A stretch of DNA of 64,000 bases from Gadus chalcogrammus (Eukaryota > Chordata > Actinopteri > Gadiformes > Gadidae): NCBI RefSeq assembly GCF_026213295.1, contig NC_079431.1, forward strand, positions 18,102,466 through 18,166,465, in the 5' to 3' direction. Below are positions 50,097 through 59,100 of this stretch, piece after piece. The notes under the pieces were generated by a model. The model saw only the letters and a program-made list of their open reading frames with translations. It was not told the origin of the DNA and did not search any database. How positions within the stretch are numbered: the first letter of the stretch is position 1; each line of letters begins with the position of its first letter. A program made the translations under genes and the position numbers.

Positions 50097-50807
50097 GTGA
50101 AGTATAAGCAAAAAGGGGGTCTACGGAATGATGCCAGTCAACAATACTACAGATGTGGCTCTGCTGATCACCTTGCTAACGACCAGTCAATCCCAGCTAA
50201 AGCAGGTAAATGCAAAACATGTGGGAAGATAGGCCACTATTCCAGAGTGTGCAAATCCTCTGCTAAGTCAGTCATTCAAGTGAGTTTGCCTGAAGTGACT
50301 GTCCTCAATGTTGGCAAGAAGACTGATGTGCAAGGAAAACTAATTGGAACCTTCACTCTGGCTACATCACCTACAAGTACACATACAAGTGACATGTTAG
50401 TTGACACAGGATCTGGTGTTTCAATACTACCTGAAAAACTGTACAGAGAAAACTTAAGCACAAGTAAATTAAGCCCACCTACAGTAAAACTGTTGACATA
50501 CTCAAGACAGAACCTAAAAGTATTTGGACGTCTTAAAGCGACAGTGACATACCAACAGAGGACTGCAACTCGATTTTTCCACATTGTGAAGTCTGGTACA
50601 CCTCTCATTGGGATGGATCTATGTGAAAACCTCAACATAGAGATTAAAGGAGGAAAGTTGATGGAACCAACAGTGGACTGTGCCATGCTTTCACAGTCAC
50701 CTAGGCCCCCTGAAACTACATCCTCTTTGGACATTGGACATGCCAAAGCCATTGTGCATAAAGTGCAGATACGCACAGATGTTAAACTAATGCAACAAAA
50801 ACTCTGA
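50097..50807 (+). pseudogene. Nucleocapsid zinc knuckle and protease remnant
   Basis: One open frame of 236 residues. An intact CCHC knuckle reads 'CKTCGKIGHYSRVC', preceded by a degenerate one. The aspartic protease motif 'MLVDTGSGVSILP' (catalytic D in DTG) follows, and 'PLIGMDL' resembles the protease C-terminal hydrophobic motif. It ends at a stop at 50805-50807. It was presumably once continuous with the polymerase that follows. Confidence 0.88.
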
Positions 50808-50812
50808 CGCCT

Positions 50813-52100
50813 GCCGCTTTCTGTGTGTGATATCGTCACTGCAGAGCTGAATGAACTGGAAAAGCAGGGAATCATAGAGGGAGTTGATTAATCTGAATGG
50901 GTTTCCCCTATTGTAGTCACTAGGAGGAAGAACGGAAAAATCTGCATGGGTGTGGATATGAGAGAACCTAACAAGGCAGTGGTCCCCGACAGCCACCCAT
51001 TACCACTGATTGAGGACGTACTAGCTGAGCTGCGTGGGTCAAAGATGTACTCTACCTTGGATCTGAAAAGCGCCTACCATCAACTGGAACTGCATGAGGA
51101 GAGCAGAGTCTGACTGCTTTCATTACACATGAAGGATGTACAGATACCACAGAGTTCCTTATGGACTAAGTTCAGCCCCTGCAGCATTCCAGAAAATGAT
51201 GACAAAAATACTCAGTGGGTTAAAGGGGGTGAAGTCTTACCTAGATGATGTCATAATCTATGGGCCCTCACAGGAAGAACATGACACTAACCTGAAAGCT
51301 GTAATGAAGCGTATCCAGGAAGCAGGTCTGCAGCTCAACAAAGAAAAATGCCTCTTCAGTCAGACTACACTGACATTCCTGGGCCACAGACTCTCACCTG
51401 AAGGCTTACAGCCGAGCAATGGCCATGTGACTGCAATCCTGAGTGCGCCTGCTCCTACTGATGCAGCCAACCTCCATTCATTCCTGGGCTTAAGTGCATG
51501 GTATAGCAAATTCATACCTAACTACGCCAGCCTGGTCGAGTCAATGAGAGCTCTGTTGCGGAAGAATACGACATTCAAGGGGAATGATGCAGCACAAGAG
51601 AGCTTTGATCAAGTCAAAAACATGGTGGTCAATAGCCCAGCACTAAAACTGTTTGACCCAAACAAACCAACAGTGGTCTCAACTGACGCTTCTGATTACG
51701 GACTTGGAGCTGTTTTGACACAGGTGAATGAGGCCGGAGTGGAAGACACAATCACTTTCGCCTCTCGCAGTTTATCAGATGCTGAAAGAAAGTACTCGAT
51801 AGTTGAAAAAGAGGCTGTCGCATGCGTCTGGGCTGCTGAAAAGTGGTGTGTGTGTGGCTCTGGGGAGGGAAGTTCCTGTTACGCACCGATCGTCAAGCTC
51901 TAACTACACTCCTGACTAACAAGGGAGATAATTGCGCTGGACTTCGGGTAGCCCGGTGGTCTGCTTGCCTAATGGAGTTTGATTATGAGGTCCAGTACAG
52001 AGCTGGAACACTGAACAACATTGCCGACTGTTTATCCAGACTACCACTTCCTGCGACAGACATGGATTATACTGAGACCGTGGAGTCAATCGCAACAATT
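50813..52100 (+). pseudogene. Reverse transcriptase and RNase H remnant
   Basis: 'MREPNKAVVPDSHPLPLIED' and 'YSTLDLKSAYHQLEL' (catalytic Asp), then, in another frame, 'YRVPYGLSSAPAAFQ'-like palm residues (read as 'HRVPYGLSSAPAAF') and the active site 'YLDDVIIYG' (about 51238). RNase H shows 'VSTDASDYGLGAVLTQ' and 'YSIVEKEAVACVWA'. Breaks: an in-frame stop near 50890, a frameshift near 51110 and a frameshift near 51850. Confidence 0.92.
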
Positions 52101-53290
52101 CTTGACGACATTCAAGCAGTCACTCAGGCGCATTTCAAAGCGGAGAGTAACTCCTGCCCTGTGCTGACCAAACTTCGCGCAAAGCTACAAAAGCCTTGGC
52201 CAAAACAAAAAAAAGTGCTTGACCATGACTTACAGCCATATTACCTGATACGTGATGAACTGGCAATTTTGGATGACTGTGTGATCAGAGGCACTCACCG
52301 TCTCGTGGTTCCAGGGCCACTGCAGAAAACGCTCATAGACATTGCACATGAGACTCATCAGGTCATCGTCAGAACAAAACAACGCCTCAGAGAACTTTAC
52401 TGGTGGCCTAAAATGGACGCACAAGTTGAATCACTCATCAAAGACTGTACTACATGAAGACAAAATGACAAGTCAGTTACTACCTACAATGCCCCCCTCC
52501 AACCTGTGCCTTTGCCTGACGCCGCGTGGGAAAGTGTCAATCGACATAGTTGGTCCTTTTGAATCTGCACCAAGAGACTGCAGATATGCCATAACGCTTG
52601 TGCACTACTTCAGCAAATGGCCGGAAGTAGCTTTTATGGCCCAGAAAGATACTGCAACATTCATTCAGTTCCTCATAGCAACCTTTTCACGGGAAGGTAA
52701 TCAAAAATAGTTAGTGAGTGACAATGGTACTCAGTTCACATCAGCTGAATTCAGTAATTTCCTTAAACAAAGAGGAATCGTGCACCTGAAATCTCTATAT
52801 TATCCCTGTGCAAATAGTTGAAAGGTTCAACAGAGTGCTTAAAGACTGCCTCCCGACTGCTTCAATCCAAGGGACACCCTGGAAGCCATTCACAAGGCCC
52901 TTCCTTATGGATTACAGAGCTACTCCACACTCAACCACTGGAGTGAGCCCCTCACAGCTGCTTCATGGAAGACAAATGAGAACAAAACTCAAAATCACGG
53001 ATAAGACTCCTGTCCACGTACACGAGAATGTGGTGTGTGAAAGAGTTAGAAAGATACAGGAATACTCAAAACAGTACACAGACAGGAAGAGGAGTGTGAG
53101 GAAGACATCCTTCAAGCCCGGTGATCAGGTTAGGATTCGGAAGCCATGGACGTAAGGAAAGGGGAACAAAAGTTCACAAAGCCAAGAACTGTGGGGCGGA
53201 AGAAAAGCCCATACACCTACCTGTTGGATGATGGTAGAATCTGGAACACATCACATCTTTCTGTACTACCAGAAATGAACACCATGGACA
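52101..53290 (+). pseudogene. Integrase remnant
   Basis: The zinc-binding start ('HETHQVIVRTKQRLRELYWW', ending 'IKDC') is followed by the core domain ('VSIDIVGPFES', 'YFSKWPEVA', then 'SDNGTQFTS' in a shifted frame) and a C-terminal region ('RPFLMDYRATPHSTTGVSPS', 'PGDQVRIRKPWT'). Several stops and frameshifts (near 52455, 52708, 52820 and 53153) inactivate it. Confidence 0.9.
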
Positions 53291-53299
53291 ATGACAATG

Positions 53300-53550
53300 G
53301 TAAGGATGCCCACTGGGCGCCTCCCTTGGGAGGTGTTTCAGGCATGTCCAGTGGGGAGGAGACCTCGGGGAAGACCCAGGACTAGGTGGAGAGATTATAT
53401 CTCAACACTGGCCTGGGAACGCCTCGGGATCCCCCCGTCAGAGCTGGTCAATGTGGCCCGGGAAAGGGAAGTCTGGGGCCCCCTGCTTGGGCTGCTCCCC
53501 CCGCGACCCGACCCCGGATAAGCGGACGAAGATGAGATGAGATGATGCAT
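53300..53550 (+). mobile_element. Rex3/RTE-like LINE 3' end
   Basis: The frame 'RRPRGRPRTRWRDYISTLAW' followed by 'ERLGIPPSEL' and 'AREREVWGPLLGLLPPRPD' is the characteristic ORF end of Rex3-type (RTE) LINEs in teleosts. The stop lies in 'GATAAGCGGACGAAG', then a short GATGA tandem tail. 5'-truncated, inserted in the gypsy element behind its integrase. Confidence 0.85.
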
Positions 53551-53603
53551 GAAAATGTTTGGTATGCATACTGTTAAATGCTGTTGTAATGGTTAATGGT
53601 TGT

Positions 53604-53987
53604 TGTTACGACCCCTCCCTTTCGGCAGCTGATTACTTCCTGCAGGAGTTGGCTGAAAGGGAGGGTCGTTAGGGCAAGTTGCTCACACCTGGCTAGGCCT
53701 CTACCCAAGGTGATATAAGCCAGCCTGGTCTCATTGTCTCTCTCTCTCTCCTAGGCTCCACGCTGCTACAGGTTCTTGGTTCTTTTTGTTGGCTTCCTTT
53801 TACACTCAACAGCCGCACACACGTCTCACTCATCCATGCACTACATTCACCACTGATGCCACTACTCTCCACACCTCATGCTATTGGTAACTAAGATTGT
53901 TTAAGTGATAAATAAACCTTATCATTTATTACTTGCAACCTGACTTGTCTCCCCTCCTTGTCACATACGCTGAGCCAGTTTGTGACA
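53604..53987 (+). repeat. LTR (forward) with tRNA-Pro-type primer site
   Basis: TGTTACGACC at the start and GTGACA at the end bound a 384-bp LTR-like sequence with 'AATAAACC' near its 3' part. Two bases later comes TGGGGGCTCGTCCGGGAT (53990-54007), an 18-nt match to the proline-tRNA primer-binding site used by many gammaretrovirus-like and other LTR elements. An inverted copy of the LTR lies at 54903-55284. Confidence 0.8.
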
Positions 53988-54007
53988 AGTGGGGGCTCGT
54001 CCGGGAT

Positions 54008-54772
54008 CAATTTACTAGGATTAAAATAGCTTGAATTTTGACTACTGGTAAATTGGCCAGTAGTCACTACTTGTTGTTGGACATAGCTGATTGTGCTGTG
54101 GTTATCATCAACTGTTCTGGGAGGGGAAATGTCAGGTTGTTGTCAGTGCTGGTTATTTCTTGTAGGAATTTCAAGGAGAGGTATTTGGTCCATTTCTGTT
54201 TGTGGTGAGGGTGATTAGTTTTGACTGGGGCTTTGCGGTTAGCCCTACCTGGGGTATGTTGGTATCTGTTTGAGCAGGAGTTTCTACCCCCTGTTAGGTT
54301 TGGTAGCGGGTTCCTCTAGGGGACTCGTGGTGATCAATTTAGGTGGCGGCGAAGGTGGGTAGAGCTATTAGCTCGGGAGCACCTCTAGGGTTGGGAGAGG
54401 GTTGCCAGTCCTCTGGTTGCCTTCTTCACACCGCTGGTTTCGCGTGCATAAGTACCCCCCACCATTAACTGCACGAAGACTAGGGCAAGTTAGTTAGCTA
54501 GTTTTAATGGTTGTAGTTAACATCAGGATAGGGGTGGGGCTCCTGTTCACCTATTACCTCAGGTTTTGGGTTTTCGGCGTGTCTCAGTCAAGAGTTGTAA
54601 CTTGTTAGGCTGATTTGTTTTTGAGGATGGTGGAGCCAGAGTGTTTGGAGTTGCCAGATTCTTTGCTGGTTGACCAGTTAGCGGGTTCTCAGGCTGAGCT
54701 AGTGGCAGACCAGATGGCTGATTCCTCTTTAATGGAGCTGTTTGACCAAGTTGTGCCAGCATCAGAGGTGAG
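54008..54772 (+). pseudogene. Leader and truncated gag start of an LTR element
   Basis: The G/T-rich leader after the primer site runs to an ATG at 54627. A short frame ('MVEPECLELPDSLL') of about 50 codons stops near 54780. The rest of gag and all of pol/env are absent; the sequence passes directly into a U1 snRNA fragment. A leader plus gag start is inferred from position; no domain was recognised. Confidence 0.45.
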
Positions 54773-54896
54773 GGATACTTGATCAAGAAGGTGGTTCACC
54801 CATAGCGAGGCTCAGCCATTGCACTGAGGCTGTTGCTGACCCGTGCGAATTCCCCAAATGTGGGAATCTCGATTGCATAATTTCTGGTAGTGGGGG
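54773..54896 (+). pseudogene. U1 snRNA pseudogene fragment fused into LTR element
   Basis: Matches U1 snRNA from about nt 20 to nt 143: 'GAAGGTGGTT', 'GCGAGGCTCAGCCATTGCAC', 'TTCCCCAAATGTGGGAA', 'GATTGCATAATTT' and 'TGGTAGTGGGGG'. The 5' end (5'-splice-site recognition sequence) and the 3' stem-loop are missing. It passes straight into the inverted LTR through shared 'GTGGG/CCCAC' bases. Not expected to work as an RNA. Confidence 0.88.
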
Positions 54897-54902
54897 CCCA
54901 CT

Positions 54903-55284
54903 TGTCACAAACTGGCTCAGCGTATGTGACAAGGAGGGGAGACAAGTCAGGTTGCAAGTAATAAATGATAAAGGTTTATTTATCACTTAAACAATCTTAG
55001 TTACCAATAGCATGAGGTGTGGAGAGTAGTGGCATCAGTGGTGAATGTAGTGCATGGATGAGTGAGACGTGTGTGCGGCTGTTGAGTGTAAAAGGAAGCC
55101 AACAAAAAGAACCAAGAACCTGTAGCAGCGTGGAGCCTAGGAGAGAGAGAGAGACAATGAGACCAGGCTGGCTTATATCACCTTGGGTAGAGGCCTAGCC
55201 AGGTGTGAGCAACTTGCCCTAACGACCCTCCCTTTCAGCCAACTCCTGCAGGAAGTAATCAGCTGCCGAAAGGGAGGGGTCGTA
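54903..55284 (-). repeat. LTR (inverted copy)
   Basis: Reverse complement of 53604-53987 with few differences, beginning TGTCACAAACTGG and ending GGTCGTA. The outermost three bases of the LTR are lost. Opposed LTR orientation is not normal for an LTR retrotransposon. Confidence 0.9.
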
Positions 55285-55389
55285 TTTTATTATTTTGAAA
55301 TGTTATAGGCGTGGTGTTACTTGAATTCCATTACAAAAGTAATTTTAAGTTTTGTTATGAAGGAATTTGCCTTTATTGAAAGGGGGAGA

Positions 55390-55586
55390 TGTTGTGTTGA
55401 CTACTGCATTGAGTTACTCATACAGTTATGTCAGTTGAATCGTACAGCCTCTAGGTGGCGTAGTAATGCAGACGGATAGAGGCGAGAGGAGGGGAAGAAG
55501 AATAATGTATGTTGATACAGGAACGGAGAGAGTTGGCTGGAAAGTAACGCGTTCTTGTTGGTTATTACTACACACCCAACATAACA
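55390..55586 (+). repeat. 3' LTR of the Ty3/gypsy-like element
   Basis: 197 bp, direct copy of the 5' LTR, preceded by a purine tract and followed by the target duplication GGATA (55587-55591). Confidence 0.95.
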
Positions 55587-55619
55587 GGATAGGATAGTAT
55601 GGATATTGAAACACGGCAC

Positions 55620-55690
55620 TATAGTGTTGTCCACAATGTGGAGAAGAAAACCTTCATAACTGGTGTTAGCTTGAACATGTGGTCAAAATG
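55620..55690 (+). repeat. Repeat flanking the parp14-like gene, copy 1
   Basis: 'GTGTTGTCCACAATGTGGAG', 'AAGAAAACCTTCATAACT' and 'GTGTTAGCTTGAACATG' recur, inverted, at about 62680-62750 beyond the gene's 3' end, and in part at 56388-56432. From here to the start codon (55690-56050) nothing else is recognised. Confidence 0.65.
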
Positions 55691-56051
55691 AATGAAGCAT
55701 TGACTAAAATAATTTCCATCACTTTCGTTTCTGATATTCCAACTTCTTTGACGACTACGTGTCAAATGATATCAACTGACGGTCCAGTAGCGCGCTCCGT
55801 GCAGTGTTGCCAGATTGGGCCAGATTTTCCAGGCAATCCGGCAACACTGGGTCTGTGCTATCTGGATCTACGTAAGACTCAACCATGCGATAAGGGTGAA
55901 ACATAAATGGTAAACTAAAAAAATTGAGAAACAAGTTGAATCATTCGTAACGTTTCAATAGACACTTTTAATTTGAAAGACAATAACTTATAGGTCTACC
56001 TAGGTAGCACTGCCTCAGCTTTGTGTTCACATTGTTTTCCGATCTAAAAGC

Positions 56052-56060
56052 GAAAGTGAA
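56052..56060 (+). promoter_or_regulatory. ISRE/IRF-like site before the parp14-like gene
   Basis: GAAAGTGAA (within AAGCGAAAGTGAATTC) fits the IRF-binding core GAAANNGAA and lies 57 bp upstream of the start codon. PARP14-family genes are interferon-induced in vertebrates, so this is a plausible control site. A single short match is not proof. Confidence 0.5.
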
Positions 56061-56116
56061 TTCAGAATGAATACGCCTTTAAGGTCGGAAGTACAGTTGA
56101 CGGATTGTAGACAGCG

Positions 56117-59100
56117 ATGGACGACGCATATCCTTATACACTGATCGTAGAGCTCGAAGAAAACAACGTTCCCAGACTGAAAAACAAACTGGTAAAATAT
56201 TTCCAGAGTAAAAGACGGGCCGGCGGTGGTGAATGTCACATTCAATATGAAGACAGAAGCAGGACCGCGGTGCTGCGTTTCAGAAGGGAGGAAGGTGATC
56301 ATGCTTAACTCAAGCTTTTACTCTGTAGTGATTATTGAAATTATTTTAGCGTAGGCTATGCTTCATTTTGACGACGTTTCAAGATAATAAGAATGGTTTC
56401 TTCAACAACGTAGAGAAGAAACCATTCATAACATGACGTCACCTGGGGTTGGTTTTCTCATCCAGATAGGGCGAGGGTTCTGGCTCAAGAGACTCATGTG
56501 ATCGTCTTGGAAGAAGGGGTGATAAAGGTCTCCGTTTATTTGGCTGACAGAAGCTCTGAGAGAGAGGTAAGTAGACGAAAGACTCATCCAACGCAGCACT
56601 ACAGGCCATTTTTTTTACATCGTCACATAGCAATACCGATATGCCGTTGTAACACTTATAGGCTACCCCAAAAAAGTTACTTTCCCTATCGTTAATGTAT
56701 TTTGGAAGCTTAGCCATGACCACATTGATGTTTTTTGTGCACTGCACTGCACAAATCAAATTTTTAATTTAGTATTCCATCAACAAATGTGTGTGATATG
56801 AGGCTGCCTTTAGCAATACTGGGGCCAGTGTGTCTGTGGGATGAACGGATGATGGAGCAGGAGAAAACTAGCAAAAAGTCTAAATAAATACTTTGCTTGA
56901 CGGTTATTTGAACGGACATTATTTTTGAAGTTATTCAACAGCAACAGGGATGGGTAGAATCATGTGTAAAATAAACATTTGTTTGTATTTTTTGGTATTA
57001 TGTTGTTGTGAACTATATTCTGTCAGCAGTTGACAACCGCTACCAACAACCAACAAAGCAACTCGGATAGTCGTGCATCTGAGGAGGAGACCCAGGTGAA
57101 GGCGGTGAGCAGGGTAGAGCAGACAGAAGAGTCGGCTTTGGGTTCCACCTCCGCTGTCTTAGAGAACGTTCCCCAGGACATGAGCAAGGACATCATGGAG
57201 ATGTTGGTGGAAAACGTCTACTTCAAGTCACAGATAACCACCCAACCTGATTTCAGTTTGGAGATGCTCTCCGACATATGCTCCGCTGTGATTACTTTCT
57301 CAAGTACAAAAGGTTGTTTTATGATCTTATAATTACTAAATATTCATGTTATATATTAACGGTTATCATCACTCACTTGATATTCGATGCATTCTCTTCT
57401 CTAACAGAAAACAATGAGTTCATTACAAGCTGCCAGACAAACAGGACCTTCTTGAACAAGAAATTAACTGTCAGAGCTCTGGAAGTCACATCCCAAGTCA
57501 GAGTTGAGAATTTGTCAAACATCAGTGAAGATGTCCTCCTGCTGTACTTTGAGAATGAAGGTTGGGAGGTTGAACAGGTCACCCCCGATGAAGAGGAACA
57601 GTCTGCTGTCATCTCCTTCAAAATGGACACAGGTAAAGTCTTCATTAGTAGAGCATAGTTATTTTAAAGCGGTGCTGCATGTGTGCATGGAGGTTGCAGT
57701 GGCAAGCAGTGTCTAGCCCACACCCTCTAACACACACAAACTAGCTATCAGCCGTGTCCGATATCGGCTAAACATGGGGAGATGCTTTATAATATTGAAA
57801 ATATGCAACGCACTCAAGCAACACACTTAAGCAACCCACAAAAACAACGCTTATGCTGCTGTGGGAGTTTTCTTTACAAATTAAAATTTCGATCTATTAT
57901 ATTGAAATCCAGCTGCACAACTGTACTCATTGTTGTTTGAAAATGAAATTATTGGAAGAGAAACAAATGTGGTAATAATAATGTTTTAACACAAACAATG
58001 TTTGTAAAGGAAAAAACATGGAAATGATTTTCGATACAAATGTGTAATTTAAGAGGCCTGAGAATGCGCCGCATTCAAAGCGTATGTGGACCGCTCGCCA
58101 CTGTTCGATTGTAGTATTATAAATCGTTAGTATTGTTAATCTTCTTTATTTTTTATCAAGTACATTTAAATGTGAATAATGATTTTATCTCATTAGCTGT
58201 TCAAGGGATAATCAAGAAGGAACATGTGATCGGGATAACACCGGTCAAGGCTTTTCCATTTTACGACTCCTTGGGAACGGTTCTTTATGGCAAAGTCCGA
58301 CCCAAACCAAAACTACCTGCTACCTTCTCTAAAAGCATACATTCCCCACTCTTGACGTACCTCCATCAGCAGCAGGAAGCAGCAGAGATGGTTTGTGGTC
58401 ACTTGTCAGCACTCTTCTGCAAGGTAGACCTCCTACCCTCATCTGTGAGTTTCAGCCCTCTTCCAGCACTGCTCGAGCAGAAAGATGTTACACCCAAAGA
58501 CATCAAACAGTGGAAACAATCAGTGGAGCAGGCCTTCACACAGGTCTTGTCCAGGTTCAAAACTCTGAGGCTTCAGCCTCCACCATCAACATGGGAAGAG
58601 TCTGAAGCGCATATCAGAGAGATTGTTTTAGACAAGACCATGGAAGTCATCCCTGAGAAAGCTGAAGGTGCATTGTCAGTGGTCGGCCTTGTGGACGAGG
58701 TGACCAGACTAGAGCCCACGTTGAATGAGCTCATGACCAGGATTGAGAAAAGGGTGCAGAGGGAGAATTCAAGTATTACACAAGGATTTGAGATATCCGA
58801 AGAAATGTTTCACCTGCTTTGTCAGGACGGTCTTGCTGACCGGTTCAAAGATAATTACTCAGACCTAGAAATGACATATGAAGACAAATTGATCTTAAAA
58901 GGTTTAAGTCATGAGGTTTCAGATGCAGCTATTGTGGTAATGGCACAAGTGCTTGCAGTACAAAAAAACCTCTTAGATGGACCTACAGCTGAGGAGGATA
59001 ACCAGATTGAGGCGGCTAGCAGGGAAGAGCAGAGAGAACAGCCGGCTTTGGGTTCTACCTCAGCTGTATTAGAGAACGTTCCCCAGGACATGAGCAAGGA

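Larger units (their letters stand above)
49510..55586 (+). mobile_element. Decayed Ty3/gypsy-like LTR retrotransposon, 6.1 kb
   Basis: Direct LTRs (49510-49712 and 55390-55586) begin TGTTGTG and end AACATAACA, and a perfect 5-bp duplication GGATA flanks the whole element (49505-49509, 55587-55591). The order inside is gag, zinc knuckle, protease, reverse transcriptase, RNase H, integrase, which is the Ty3/gypsy order. A polypurine tract (about 55379-55389) precedes the 3' LTR. All frames are broken, and the 3' third is interrupted by a Rex3-like tail and an LTR/U1 composite. Confidence 0.95.

Noticed and set aside
50276..50875. 199-residue minus-strand open frame
   Set aside because: Shadow of the gypsy gag-protease region on the other strand.
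54773..54896. Functional U1 snRNA gene
   Set aside because: The 5' recognition sequence and the 3' stem-loop are missing, and it is fused to LTR sequence on both sides.
55679..55906. Upstream open frame as a first exon of the parp14-like gene
   Set aside because: No family similarity and no splice site in phase; the ATG at 56117 starts the known PARP14-type N-terminus.
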